DNA from: Streptomyces chattanoogensis
Lineage (GTDB): Bacteria > Actinomycetota > Actinomycetes > Streptomycetales > Streptomycetaceae
Reading direction: 5' to 3'
DNA: 64,000 bases
Assembly (NCBI RefSeq): GCF_001294335.1
Contig: NZ_LGKG01000135.1
Coordinates: forward strand, 62,001 to 126,000
Of this stretch, positions 25,814 to 34,761 are shown piece by piece; positions within the stretch are counted from its first letter, which is position 1, and each line of letters begins with the position of its first letter. The notes beneath the pieces are model-generated. The model was not told where the DNA came from. It saw only the letters and a list, made by a program, of their open reading frames with translations, and ran no database searches. The translations under genes were made by a program, and so were the position numbers.

Positions 25814-26470
25814 TCAGCCCCCGGGCGTCACCAGCCGCGCCTCGTACGCGAACACCGCCGCCTGCGTCCGGTCGCGCAGCCCCAGCTTCACCAGTATTCG
25901 GCTGACATGCGTCTTCACTGTGGATTCCGCGACGACCAGCTGCTCGGCGATCTCGCCGTTCGACAGCCCCTGGGCGACCAGGACCAGGACCTCCGTCTCC
26001 CGTTCCGTCAGGTCGCCGATGCGTTCCTGGGCGGGGGCGCGCGGGGTGCCCAGACGGGAGAACTCGGAGATCAGGCGCTTGGTGACGGTGGGGGCGAGCA
26101 GCGCCTCGCCGGAGGCGACGATGCGGACGCCCTCGGCGAGCTGGCCGGCCGAGGCGTCCTTGAGCAGGAAGCCGCTGGCTCCGGCGCGCAGCGCTTGGTA
26201 GACGTATTCGTCCAGGTCGAAGGTGGTCAGGACGAGGACCTTGGCATCGGCGTCGGCGGCGACGATCTCGCGGGTCGCCTCCAGGCCGTTCATCTCCGGC
26301 ATCCGGATGTCCATCAGGACGACGTCCGGCTTGAGCTCGGCGACCCTGTGCACCGCCTGGCGGCCGTCGACGGCCTCCCCGACGACCTCGATGTCCGGCA
26401 TGGCGTTGAGGAGGACGGAGAAGCCCTCGCGGACCATCACCTGGTCGTCGACGATCAGTACGCGAATCAT
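25814..26470 (-). CDS. NarL/LuxR-family response regulator
   Basis: 218 residues. Receiver: VLIVDDQVMVREGF, DVVLMDIRMPEMNGLEAT (phospho-Asp), VLTTFDLDEYVYQAL, FLLKDASAGQL. DNA-binding: LTERETEVLVLVAQGLSNGEIAEQLVVAESTVKTHVSRI. The start overlaps the stop of the histidine kinase by four bases. This is a second, independent two-component operon 5 kb from the first. Confidence 0.95.
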   Translation of the reverse strand: MIRVLIVDDQVMVREGFSVLLNAMPDIEVVGEAVDGRQAVHRVAELKPDVVLMDIRMPEMNGLEATREIVAADADAKVLVLTTFDLDEYVYQALRAGASGFLLKDASAGQLAEGVRIVASGEALLAPTVTKRLISEFSRLGTPRAPAQERIGDLTERETEVLVLVAQGLSNGEIAEQLVVAESTVKTHVSRILVKLGLRDRTQAAVFAYEARLVTPGG

Positions 26471-27825
26471 GCGGTGGCCTCCTGCGCGGCCTTCGCCACG
26501 GGTATGAACGCGGCGACCTCGAACCCGCCGTCCTCGGTGTGGTCGGCGGTCATCTCCCCGCCCAGCATCTGCACCCGCTCACGCATGCCCAGCACGCCGT
26601 GGCCGGCACCCGGGGACGGCTTGGCCAGACGGCTGGGGGCGCCGTTGACGATCCGCAGCCCGAGCCCGCCCAGGACATAGGAGATCTCCACCCGGGCGTC
26701 GGCCCCCGGCGCATGCCGGAGCGTGTTGCTCAGCGCCTCCTGCACGATCCGGTAGGCGGAGAGCTCCACCCCCTGCGGCAGCGGTCGGGGTGCGCCGGTG
26801 ATCACCGCCTCGACGGTCAGGCCCGCGCTGCGGACGCTGTCGTACAGCGAGCCGAGGCTCGCCAGGGTCGGCTGCGGGGCCTCCGGGTCGCTCTCGGCGA
26901 ACGCATCCGGGTCCTCGGAGCGGACCACGCCCAGGATGCGGCGCAGCTCGGTGAGCGCGGCCACGGCGTTCTCCCGGATCGTCGCGAAGGAGGTGGCGAG
27001 CTCCGGCGGGGTGTCCTTGACGCGGTACGGGGCGGCCTCGGCCTGGATGGCTATGACCGACATATGGTGCGCGACGACATCGTGCAGCTCACGGGCGATG
27101 GTGGCGCGCTCCTCCAGGAGGGTGCGCCGGGAGCGCTCCTCGGCGGTGGCGGTCTGTGTCGCGACGACCTGCTGGCGCTCCTCGCGCCAGGCCCGTATCG
27201 CCGCCGCGGAGATCAGGACCACGCCGAAGAAGATCGCCAACGGCGGAAGGCTGTCCAGGCTCGTGCCGAGGAAGGCCGCGCCCACCGGCGCCAGGGTGAA
27301 GGTGATCGCCCACATCTCCACCGCCAGCCGGGGCCTGGTGCGCAGCACCACCAGCGTCATCACGGCGAGGTGGGTGAGCAGGGCGCCGGCCGTCAGGCCG
27401 CTGCCGTACGGCATGACGGAAGCGATGGCCGTCGACACGACGAGCGCGAACAGCGACAGCCAGAAGGCGCCCACCGGCCGGAAGAGCGTGACCACCGGTG
27501 GCAGGGCCACCAGCAGCGACAGGACCGAAAAGATGCCCATGTCGTAGGCCATGCCCACAGTGGCCAGGAGGACGAACACGGAGCACAGCACGACGATCAG
27601 GTGCGGCAGCCAGCGCGCCCAGTGCCGTATCCGCTCCGGCAGCCACGGCACCCATCGGGAGACCTTGGCGTCCTCCAGCGGCGGCATCGGTCGGAAGGCG
27701 AAGGCATCGACGAACAGATCCTGACGCAGCCGGTGGACCGCGCCACTGGCTATCCGGGCCTCTGAGCGAAGGGTGCTCTGCGTCTGGGACGTGTCGTTCG
27801 TCGACGTCTGGTTCGTCTGGTTCAC
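26467..27825 (-). CDS. Sensor histidine kinase, HisKA_3 type
   Basis: About 452 residues from GTG 27825 (VNQTNQTSTNDTSQTQ); the ribosome binding site is weak, so the start is tentative. Six hydrophobic helices lie at about residues 70-210. A coiled linker then leads to TIARELHDVVAHHMSVIAIQ, the HisKA_3 phosphoacceptor site. The ATPase domain has IVQEALSNTLRHAPG and GAGHGVLGMRERVQMLGG. The unusual Asn/Gln/Thr/Ser-rich N-terminus is low complexity. It is coupled to the response regulator by an ATGA overlap. Confidence 0.9.
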   Translation of the reverse strand: MNQTNQTSTNDTSQTQSTLRSEARIASGAVHRLRQDLFVDAFAFRPMPPLEDAKVSRWVPWLPERIRHWARWLPHLIVVLCSVFVLLATVGMAYDMGIFSVLSLLVALPPVVTLFRPVGAFWLSLFALVVSTAIASVMPYGSGLTAGALLTHLAVMTLVVLRTRPRLAVEMWAITFTLAPVGAAFLGTSLDSLPPLAIFFGVVLISAAAIRAWREERQQVVATQTATAEERSRRTLLEERATIARELHDVVAHHMSVIAIQAEAAPYRVKDTPPELATSFATIRENAVAALTELRRILGVVRSEDPDAFAESDPEAPQPTLASLGSLYDSVRSAGLTVEAVITGAPRPLPQGVELSAYRIVQEALSNTLRHAPGADARVEISYVLGGLGLRIVNGAPSRLAKPSPGAGHGVLGMRERVQMLGGEMTADHTEDGGFEVAAFIPVAKAAQEATA

Positions 27826-27913
27826 GAAGACAACGGTAAGCAAGGGCGGCCGTCCCGGCGTCCGCTCCGGCGCGTATCTTCCGTCTCCCCCACAGGTACT
27901 ACGCGCACGGGAC

Positions 27914-28771
27914 CTAGGAGCGTGGGTGGAGGAGACCGAGGAGGGTGCGGCAGGCCGCGCTGCCCGGGGTGACCGGCGCGTAATGCCCGACTCCGGCCAG
28001 TTCACGCAGGTCAGCAGCGGGGTTCGCGGCGACGTAGCGGCGGGAGATGTCCAGCGGAACGTCCCGGTCGTCGGTGCCGTGCAGGATCGTGACGGGGACG
28101 CCGGGGGGCGGCGGGTGGCGCAGCGGGTCGGCCGCGGCGAGCCGCTCCCCGAAACCGGCGTCGTCGGTCCCGTCATCGCCGTCGGATCCGTCACCGTCGT
28201 CGGTCCCGTCACCGCCCAGCAGCTCGGCGACCGCGCCGCCGCTCAGCCCCAGCTCATGGGCGCGGGCGAGATCGGCGACCGGCGAGACGGCCAGCACCCG
28301 GGTGACCGGGCTGCCGGGGCGGGCGGCGGCGAGCAGGGCGAGATGGCCGCCCGCGGAGTGCCCGAGGAGGACGAGGCCACGGTCCGACCCGGCCCCGCCG
28401 GAGGCCGCGTCATCCGCCCGCGCCCCGGCTGCCTCGTGCTCCCGTGCCGCGTACGCCACCGCGTCGACCGCCGCAGCCACGTCCTCGAACGTCCCCGGCG
28501 CGCCCCCGCCCGCCCCCACCCGGCGGTACTCGGCAAGGGCGACCGGCAGCCCCCGCCCGGCCAGTTCGGCGGCGAGCGGGGAGAGATGACGGCGGTCGTA
28601 GGCGGCGCGCCAGAAGCCGCCGTGCAGGAGGACAACCGGCGGGCCGGACGCCCGCCCCCACGGCCCGTACAGGTCCACGACCTGGTCGGGATGCGCCCCG
28701 TACGCCACCGTCCGGACCGGCGCCACCGGGGCGAGCCCCAGCAGCGCCGACTCCTCGTCGTGTGCGCTCAC
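27914..28771 (-). CDS. kynB: Alpha/beta hydrolase, probable kynurenine formamidase
   Basis: 285 residues from GTG 28771, overlapping the kynureninase stop by four bases. The fold shows VVLLHGGFWRAAYDRR (oxyanion-hole HGGFW, as in the alpha/beta-hydrolase kynurenine formamidases), GLVLLGHSAGGHLALLAA (nucleophile Ser) and TILHGTDDRDVPLDISRRY and GVGHYAPVTPGS for the acid and His. An Asp/Gly-rich low-complexity insert (TDDGDGSDGDDGTDD) interrupts the domain near residue 195. Hydrolysis of N-formylkynurenine is inferred from its place between the dioxygenase and kynureninase steps. Confidence 0.8.
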   Translation of the reverse strand: MSAHDEESALLGLAPVAPVRTVAYGAHPDQVVDLYGPWGRASGPPVVLLHGGFWRAAYDRRHLSPLAAELAGRGLPVALAEYRRVGAGGGAPGTFEDVAAAVDAVAYAAREHEAAGARADDAASGGAGSDRGLVLLGHSAGGHLALLAAARPGSPVTRVLAVSPVADLARAHELGLSGGAVAELLGGDGTDDGDGSDGDDGTDDAGFGERLAAADPLRHPPPPGVPVTILHGTDDRDVPLDISRRYVAANPAADLRELAGVGHYAPVTPGSAACRTLLGLLHPRS

Positions 28772-30075
28772 CCGCCGGCCCCGGCCGTCCGCGGGTCCTG
28801 CTCGGGCAGCGCCCGCAGCACCTCGCCCAGCACCCACGCCGCCCGCTCCGCGTCCGCGAAGGAGGTGTAGAGCGGGGTGAAGCCGAAGCGCAGCACATCG
28901 GGCTTGCGGAAGTCGCCGACCACCCCGCGCCGGATCAGCTCGGTCATCACCTCGGCGGCACCGGAACACTCCAGCGACACCTGGCTTCCGCGCCGGCCGT
29001 GGTCGTACGGCGTGATCGAGCGGACCCGGCCGGGCGGCACGTAGGCGGCGACGCAGTCGAGGAAGAAGTCGGTCAGGGCGAGGCTCTTGGTGCGGACGTC
29101 CTCGAGGCTGACGCCGTCCCAGACATCCAGCGCCGTCTCGAGGGCGAGCAGCGACAGGATGTCCGGGGTGCCGACCCGGCCACGGACGATGCCGTCGGCA
29201 GGGGCGTAGTCGGGGGCCATCCCGAACGGCTCGGCGTGCGAGTTCCAGCCGGGCAGCGGCGAGTCGAAGCGGTCCTGGAGGCTCTCGCGCACATAGAGAT
29301 ACGCGGGCGAACCGGGCCCGCCGTTGAGGTACTTGTAGGTGCAGCCGACGGCCAGGTCGACGCCGTACCGCTCCACTTCGACCGGCAGCGCACCGGCGCT
29401 GTGGCACAGATCCCAGACGGCGAGCGCGCCGGCGGAGTGCAGTGCGGTGGTGATGCCGGGAAGGTCGTTGAGCTCTCCGGTGCGGTAGTCGACGTGGTTC
29501 ACCAGCGCGAGCGCCGTCCTCTCGGTGACCTCGTCGGCAATCCGCGTGGGCTCGACCGGGCGGACCGCAAGGCCCGTCATCCGGGCCGCCGACCTGGCGA
29601 TATAGCCGTCGGTCGGGAACGTCGTGGCATCGACGAGGATCTCCGTACAGCCCTTCCCGGCCATCCGGATGCCGCCGACCACGGCCTTGAAGACATTGAC
29701 GCTGGTGGAGTCGCCGACCACGACCCGGCCGGGCGACGCCCCGATGAGCGGTGCGATCTTGTCGCCGATCCGCTCGGGCGCGGTCCACCAGCCGGACTCG
29801 TCCCACGAGCGGATGCGCATCTCGCCCCACTCGCGGGAGATCACGTCGGCTATCCGGCCGGGCACCGCGCGGGGCAGCGCGCCGAGCGAATTGCCGTCGA
29901 GGTACACCCCCGCATCGCCGGATGCACGATCGGACGGAGCGTCCAGGACGAAGCGGTCACGGATCGTCGCGCCGAGCGGGTCGGCGGCATCCAGCTGCCC
30001 GGCCTGGGCGGCATGGTCGCGGGCCTCGGGAACACCGGTGGCCGCGGGGGTCTCGTTTTCAGGGGTCTCAGACAT
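28768..30075 (-). CDS. kynU: Kynureninase
   Basis: 435 residues from ATG 30075, overlapping kynA by eight bases. A PLP fold-type I enzyme cleaving kynurenine to anthranilate and alanine. Motifs: GVYLDGNSLGALPRAVPG at the N-terminus, GDSTSVNVFKAVVGGIRMA, LVNHVDYRTGELND, VWDLCHSAGALPVEVE and GCTYKYLNGGPGSPA, which carries the PLP lysine. All typical regions are present. It is the second gene of a three-gene tryptophan-catabolic operon. Confidence 0.96.
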   Translation of the reverse strand: MSETPENETPAATGVPEARDHAAQAGQLDAADPLGATIRDRFVLDAPSDRASGDAGVYLDGNSLGALPRAVPGRIADVISREWGEMRIRSWDESGWWTAPERIGDKIAPLIGASPGRVVVGDSTSVNVFKAVVGGIRMAGKGCTEILVDATTFPTDGYIARSAARMTGLAVRPVEPTRIADEVTERTALALVNHVDYRTGELNDLPGITTALHSAGALAVWDLCHSAGALPVEVERYGVDLAVGCTYKYLNGGPGSPAYLYVRESLQDRFDSPLPGWNSHAEPFGMAPDYAPADGIVRGRVGTPDILSLLALETALDVWDGVSLEDVRTKSLALTDFFLDCVAAYVPPGRVRSITPYDHGRRGSQVSLECSGAAEVMTELIRRGVVGDFRKPDVLRFGFTPLYTSFADAERAAWVLGEVLRALPEQDPRTAGAGG

Positions 30076-30994
30076 GGCTGCGCGCCGTCCACAGCTCGGG
30101 GAACACGTTCTTACGGGCCCGCTTCTCCAGCCAGGCCACGCCCGCGGAGCCGCCGGTGCCCATCTTCGAGCCCATCGCACGCCGGGTCGCGACCAAATGG
30201 TCGTTGCGCCAGCGCCACACCAGCTCGCCGACATCGGTCAACGCCTCGCCGAGGCGGACCAGTTCGGACTCCTGCGGACCGGCGTATATCTCGGCCCAGA
30301 CGGCCTCGACGGCCGCGTCCGGCTCGTAGCGCAGCGCCGGATCCCGCTGGAGCACGGCCTCCGGAATCGCATAGCCGCGGTGTGCGAGCAGCCGCAGCAC
30401 CTCGTCCCACAAGCTCGGCTCCTGCAGCGCCTTCTCCAGCTCGGCGTACTCGCGCGGTGCGCCGCGGTGCGGCACCAGCATCGACGCGGACTTCTCGCCG
30501 AGCAGGAACTCCATCCGCCGGTACATCGCGGACTGGAATCCGGAGCCCTCGCCGAGCGCGTCGCGATAGGCGTTGAACTGCTCCGGGGTCAGCCGGGCGA
30601 GCGGCTTCCAGGAGGCGTTCAGCGCTTCCAGCTCGTACATGGAGCGGCGCAGCGCGTCCATGGCCACCGTCAGCTCATCGCGGCGCAACGCCTCGGCGGC
30701 GGTGGTCCATTCGTGGACGATCACCGTGAACCACAGCTCCATGACCTGGGTCGTGACCAGGAAGGCCATCTCGCCGGGGTCGTCCGAGAGCGGCTGCTGG
30801 AGGTGGGTGAGGACGCTGGCCTTGACGTAGTCCTCGTACGGGGTCGTGGTGGTGCTGCCGATGCTCAGATCGGGGGCGAACGGCGCGTCCGATGCGGTTT
30901 CACGTGAAACCGGCACTGTTTCACGTGAAACCGTGCCGCCGCTCGCGGCGGGAGAGCCGGATTCGGCCGGAGAATGCGGAGAAAGCTGCGACAT
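30068..30994 (-). CDS. kynA: Tryptophan 2,3-dioxygenase
   Basis: 308 residues from ATG 30994, with GAGGAG eight bases before. The heme enzyme opens the indole ring of tryptophan. Family blocks: YEDYVKASVLTHLQQPLS, EMAFLVTTQVMELWFTVIVHE, GFQSAMYRRMEFLLGEKSASM and WRWRNDHLVATRRAMGSKMGTGGS (heme-ligand His in NDHLVATRR). The first 40 residues are an extra, unstructured N-terminus. It contains TVSRETVPVSRETAS because two parS sites are embedded in the coding sequence there. Confidence 0.96.
   Translation of the reverse strand: MSQLSPHSPAESGSPAASGGTVSRETVPVSRETASDAPFAPDLSIGSTTTTPYEDYVKASVLTHLQQPLSDDPGEMAFLVTTQVMELWFTVIVHEWTTAAEALRRDELTVAMDALRRSMYELEALNASWKPLARLTPEQFNAYRDALGEGSGFQSAMYRRMEFLLGEKSASMLVPHRGAPREYAELEKALQEPSLWDEVLRLLAHRGYAIPEAVLQRDPALRYEPDAAVEAVWAEIYAGPQESELVRLGEALTDVGELVWRWRNDHLVATRRAMGSKMGTGGSAGVAWLEKRARKNVFPELWTARSHV
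30897..30910. promoter_or_regulatory. parS: parS site 3, inside kynA
   Basis: Exact GTTTCACGTGAAAC within the kynA coding region (encoding VSRET on the minus strand), 21 bp from the next site measured start to start, so the two lie on the same DNA face. Confidence 0.93.
30918..30931. promoter_or_regulatory. parS: parS site 4, inside kynA
   Basis: Exact GTTTCACGTGAAAC, second of a head-to-tail pair in codons 22-33 of kynA. Codes for the second VSRET repeat. Confidence 0.93.
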
Positions 30995-31123
30995 GAGGGA
31001 CTCCTCAGGTGCGAACTACCGGGTAGCGGTCCGCTCCTTCCTTGTCGGCTTGGGAGCCCCGGTCCCCTCGGGCGTGGAATCACCAGGCCCACTGAAATCA
31101 TCCGTGCTGTTCTCCGGCCGCGC

Positions 31124-31155
31124 AAGGGCCGACCGCGATCACGCGGCCGGCCCTT
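31124..31155 (-). terminator. Terminator after DUF3151 gene
   Basis: AAGGGCCG (31124-31131) pairs with CGGCCCTT (31148-31155), with an inner CGCG/CGCG stem around ATCA. It lies 22 bases past the DUF3151 stop and upstream of kynA. Confidence 0.75.
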
Positions 31156-31176
31156 CGAGATCTCCGTCGGCCGACG

Positions 31177-31590
31177 TCAGGACAGCGTGTCGGCCGCGGT
31201 CGGCGAAGAGTCGCGCAGGAATGTCGTGCAGCGCTCGTACTCCTCCTGCTCGCCGATCGCCTGCGCGGCGCGGGCGAGGGCGTGCAACGCGCGCAGGAAG
31301 CCGCGGTTGGGCTCATGCTCGAACGGCACCGGGCCGTGGCCCTTCCAGCCGGCCCGGCGCAGCGCGTCCAGGCCACGGTGGTAGCCGGTGCGGGCGTAGG
31401 CGTAGGACTCGACGGTCCGGCCCCCCTGGAATGCGTCGTCCGCGAGCTGCGCCCAGGCCAGCGAGGAGGTCGGGTACTTCGCGGCGACATCGGACGGCGC
31501 CGTGCCCGCAGCGAGCAGCTCGCGGGGCTCGGGGTCGTCGGGCAGATGGGTCGGGGGCGGTCCCCCGAGCAGATTCTCGTGAATGGCCAT
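31177..31590 (-). CDS. DUF3151 family protein
   Basis: 137 residues starting MAIHENLLGGPPPTHLPDDP. The family hallmarks are the LLGGPPPT start, SLAWAQLADDAF, YAYARTGYHRGLDALRRAGW and NRGFLRALHALARAAQAIGE. DUF3151 proteins are widespread small cytoplasmic actinobacterial proteins of unknown role, often near fbaA as here. The gene is closed by a hairpin terminator. Confidence 0.88.
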   Translation of the reverse strand: MAIHENLLGGPPPTHLPDDPEPRELLAAGTAPSDVAAKYPTSSLAWAQLADDAFQGGRTVESYAYARTGYHRGLDALRRAGWKGHGPVPFEHEPNRGFLRALHALARAAQAIGEQEEYERCTTFLRDSSPTAADTLS

Positions 31591-31710
31591 GTCTTAAGTC
31601 TGCCAAGCGCCGCGCTGTGCTTCCTCCCCACGTCGTCGGCTGATGTGCCGCGGGGCTCCTTCGCCGCTCTTCCCGGGACCGGCGTGCGGCTGTCACATGC
31701 GGTGACGGCC

Positions 31711-33222
31711 CTACGGGCTTCCGGACCCGGACTCCCCCGGGTCCAGCGGCGGCGCGCTCACCCCGCAGTGGTACCGGCACTCCGGATGGCAGGGCTGCGG
31801 CACCTCCGGCTCAGCGGGGCGCAGCACATCGGGCCGTACGGTCAGCCACGCGATCAGCGCCCCGACCAGCAGAATCACCGCGCAGAGCAGCATGGCGCGC
31901 CGGAACGCCGCCGCGAATTCGGTGGCCGAGCGATACGCCTCGGGGCTCATCCCCGCAAGCAGCGGCAGCGCGGCCACCGCCACCAGCCCCGCGGCCCGCG
32001 CCGCCGCGTTGTTGATCCCGCTGGCCAGGCCGGCCCGGTCCACCTCCACCGCCGCCAGCACGGTCGAGGTGAGCGGCGCGACCAGCGTCACCATGCCGAG
32101 CCCCAGCACCACCAGCGCGGGCAGCACATCGGCCGCATACGAGGCCCCCACGCCGGCACGCACCATCAGCAGCATCCCGGCGGCGCACACCACCGGCCCC
32201 GCGGTGAGCGGGATCCGCGGGCCGATGCGCTGCCCCAGCTCCCCGGAGCGGGCCGACAACAGCAGCATCAGGACGGTCGTGGGCAGCAGCGCCGTGCCGG
32301 CCTCGAGCGCCGAGTAGCCCGCCACGACCTGAAGCTGGAGCACGGAGAGGAAGAAGAAGCCACTGAAGGCCGCGTAGACACAGACCGTCACGGCGTTGAT
32401 GGCACTGAACTGGCGGTTGGTGAAGATCTCCGGCGGCAGCATCGGATCCGTCCGCCGCCGCTCGACGCGTACGAACGCCACCCCGAACAGCAGACCGGCC
32501 ACCGCCGGGACGATCACCCCGGGCGATGCACCCCGGTCCGGCGCCGCGATCAGCGCATAGGTCACCCCGGCGAGCGCCAGGGCCCCCAGCGCCGCACCCG
32601 GCACATCGAATCCGTGGCGCTCACGCCCCCGACGTTCCCGGGTCTCGGGGACATGCCGCAGCGCCACCGGCACACATACCGCCGCCAGCGGCACGTTCAC
32701 GAAGAACACCCAGCGCCAGCCCGGCCCGTCCACGAGCCAGCCGCCGATGAACGGGCCGACCGCCGCGGCCACCCCGCCGAGCCCCGACCAGGCGCCGACC
32801 GCCCGCGCCCGGTCGTCGGGGTGGAACACCGCCTGCATCAACGCCAGCGAGCCCGGCGTCAGCAGCGCCCCGCCGACGCCCTGCAGCGCACGGGCCGCGA
32901 TCAGGACCGCGGCATTCGGCGCCAGCCCGCACAGCAGCGAGGCCGCCGCGAACCACAGGACGCCGATGACGAACACCCGCCGCCGCCCGTACAGGTCGCC
33001 GAGCGAGCCGCCGAGCAGGATCAGCGAGGCGAGGGTGAGCATGTACGCGGAGACGGTCCACTGCAGGACACCGAGATCGGCGTTCAGGTCCTGGCCGATA
33101 CGGGGCAGGGCGACGTTGACGACGGTGCTGTCGAGCATGGCCATGCCCGATCCGAGCACGGCCGTGACCAGCACCCACCGGCCCTGCGCCGATGCCAGGC
33201 GGACGGCGGTCGGTTCGCTCAT
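31711..33222 (-). CDS. MFS drug exporter, DHA2 (14-helix) type
   Basis: 503 residues from ATG 33222. Fourteen hydrophobic helices; motif A GGSLGDLYGRRRVFVIG after helix 2, motif B-like AARALQGVGGALLTPGSLAL, motif C ARAVGAWSGLGGVAAAVGPFIGGWL (in pieces under 20 residues: GAWSGLGGVAAAVGPFIGGW). These antiporters export drugs or dyes using the proton gradient. The C-terminal tail has a Cys/His cluster (PCHPECRYHCG), which is unusual for the family and could bind metal. No adjacent regulator. Confidence 0.93.
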   Translation of the reverse strand: MSEPTAVRLASAQGRWVLVTAVLGSGMAMLDSTVVNVALPRIGQDLNADLGVLQWTVSAYMLTLASLILLGGSLGDLYGRRRVFVIGVLWFAAASLLCGLAPNAAVLIAARALQGVGGALLTPGSLALMQAVFHPDDRARAVGAWSGLGGVAAAVGPFIGGWLVDGPGWRWVFFVNVPLAAVCVPVALRHVPETRERRGRERHGFDVPGAALGALALAGVTYALIAAPDRGASPGVIVPAVAGLLFGVAFVRVERRRTDPMLPPEIFTNRQFSAINAVTVCVYAAFSGFFFLSVLQLQVVAGYSALEAGTALLPTTVLMLLLSARSGELGQRIGPRIPLTAGPVVCAAGMLLMVRAGVGASYAADVLPALVVLGLGMVTLVAPLTSTVLAAVEVDRAGLASGINNAAARAAGLVAVAALPLLAGMSPEAYRSATEFAAAFRRAMLLCAVILLVGALIAWLTVRPDVLRPAEPEVPQPCHPECRYHCGVSAPPLDPGESGSGSP

Positions 33223-33280
33223 ACCCTGAGCGTTCCCGGGTTTCTCCCCACGTTTTCGACTTTCCCGCCATGGGGGTGTT

Positions 33281-33583
33281 TCGCCGTTGCGCCTGCGGCG
33301 GGCTGGCGCCGCTGCGCGGGGCTGTTCGGCAGCGGCACCGGGCTTACACGGCTCCGCCGCTACAGCCCGGCACCTCCCCGTTGAGGGTGGGGAAAACCCG
33401 TGGGCGTGTCCGTACGCAGTCGGGTGCACCCGTTGGACGCGTCACAGGGAACCGGACACTCAACGCCTGCCCCCACCGGCCTCTTCACCCCCCACCCACA
33501 GGAGGGGCCGCTCCGCAGGACGGAGTCCGGAGGAGCGGCACCGCACCCGTACACACCCACGCCCGCCGCAGGCGCAACGGCGA
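33281..33583. repeat. Possible MITE-like element with 22-bp inverted ends
   Basis: TCGCCGTTGCGCCTGCGGCG plus GG at 33281-33302 is repeated as a perfect inverted copy at 33562-33583. The 303-bp unit is non-coding and lies between the MFS and fbaA genes. Inside it, GCCGCTCC (33507-33514) pairs with GGAGCGGC (33532-33539) with a nested GGAC/GTCC, a candidate fbaA terminator. No flanking target duplication is visible. It may be a miniature element or a dispersed Streptomyces intergenic repeat. Confidence 0.5.
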
Positions 33584-33618
33584 GAAGCACCTACGGCGGG
33601 ACGGACGACAACGTGGGG

Positions 33619-34641
33619 TTACTTGATCCTGGTGCCCGTCGAGCGCAGGTTGGCGCAGGCCTCCGTCACCCGCTTGGCCATGCCGGCCTCGGCCAGCTTG
33701 CCCCAGCTGCGCGGGTCGTAGGTCTTCTTGTTGCCGACCTCGCCGTCGACCTTCAGCACGCCGTCGTAGTTGCGGAACATGTGGTCCGCGATCGGGCGCG
33801 AGAAGGCGTACTGGGTGTCGGTGTCGAGGTTCATCTTGACCACGCCGTTGTCCAGCGCGGTGGCGATCTCCTGCTCGGTGGAGCCGGAGCCGCCGTGGAA
33901 GACGAAGTCGAACGGGGCGGCCTTGCCGTACTTGGCGGCGACGCCCTCCTGGAGGTCCTTGAGCAGCTCGGGGCGGAGCACGACGTTGCCCGGCTTGTAG
34001 ACGCCGTGGACGTTGCCGAAGGAGGCGGCAAGCAGGTAGCGGCCCTTCTCGCCCAGGCCGAGCGCCTCGGCCGTACGCAGCGCGTCGTCGACCGTGGTGT
34101 AGAGCTCGTCGTTGATCTCGTGGGTGACGCCGTCCTCCTCGCCACCGGTCGGGGTGATCTCGACCTCGAGGATGATCTTGGCGGCGGCGGCCTTGGCCAG
34201 CAGCTCCTGGCCGATGGCCAGGTTGTCCGCGAGGGTCTCGGCCGAGCCGTCCCACATGTGGGACTGGAAGAGCGGGTTCAGACCCTTGGCGACGCGCTCC
34301 GCGGAGACGTCCAGGAGCGGACGGACGTACCCGTCGAGCTTGTCCTTGGGGCAGTGGTCGGTGTGCAGCGCGACGGTGATGTCGTACTTGGCGGCCACGA
34401 CGTGCGCGAACTCGGCGAGCGCCACCGCGCCGGTGACCATGTCCTTGCTGTACTGACCGCCCAGGAACTCCGCACCACCGGTGGAGATCTGGATGATGCC
34501 GTCGCTCTCGGCCTCGGCGAAACCACGCAGCGCTGCGTGCAGGGTCTGCGTCGAGGTCACATTGATGGCCGGGTAGGCAAACTTGCCTGCCTTCGCCCGG
34601 TCGAGCATCTCGTTGTAGACCTCGGGAGTTGCGATGGGCAT
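33619..34641 (-). CDS. fbaA: Fructose-bisphosphate aldolase, class II
   Basis: 340 residues from ATG 34641, with AAGGAG eight bases before. The zinc enzyme interconverts fructose 1,6-bisphosphate with DHAP and glyceraldehyde 3-phosphate. Zinc ligands and active-site motifs are present: TVALHTDHCPKDKLDGY, EVEITPTGGEEDGV, FGNVHGVYKPGNV, VFHGGSGSTEQEI and VVKMNLDTDTQYAFSRPI. It belongs to the class IIA (E. coli/yeast) group by length and the long EEDGV loop. Essential for glycolysis. Confidence 0.97.
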   Translation of the reverse strand: MPIATPEVYNEMLDRAKAGKFAYPAINVTSTQTLHAALRGFAEAESDGIIQISTGGAEFLGGQYSKDMVTGAVALAEFAHVVAAKYDITVALHTDHCPKDKLDGYVRPLLDVSAERVAKGLNPLFQSHMWDGSAETLADNLAIGQELLAKAAAAKIILEVEITPTGGEEDGVTHEINDELYTTVDDALRTAEALGLGEKGRYLLAASFGNVHGVYKPGNVVLRPELLKDLQEGVAAKYGKAAPFDFVFHGGSGSTEQEIATALDNGVVKMNLDTDTQYAFSRPIADHMFRNYDGVLKVDGEVGNKKTYDPRSWGKLAEAGMAKRVTEACANLRSTGTRIK

Positions 34642-34761
34642 CTGTCCGCTCCTTGTGTAGGCGGGTGTGCTTGCTTCCCTGACCAGGGGGCGACGACTTC
34701 GCCGGGGCCATCTTCCCAGACCCGGCCGTCGGCTCCACATCGCCCATCCGGCCTTCATGCA

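Noticed and set aside
28444..30576. 710-codon + strand frame over the kyn operon
   Set aside because: Shadow of three well-defined enzymes on the other strand.
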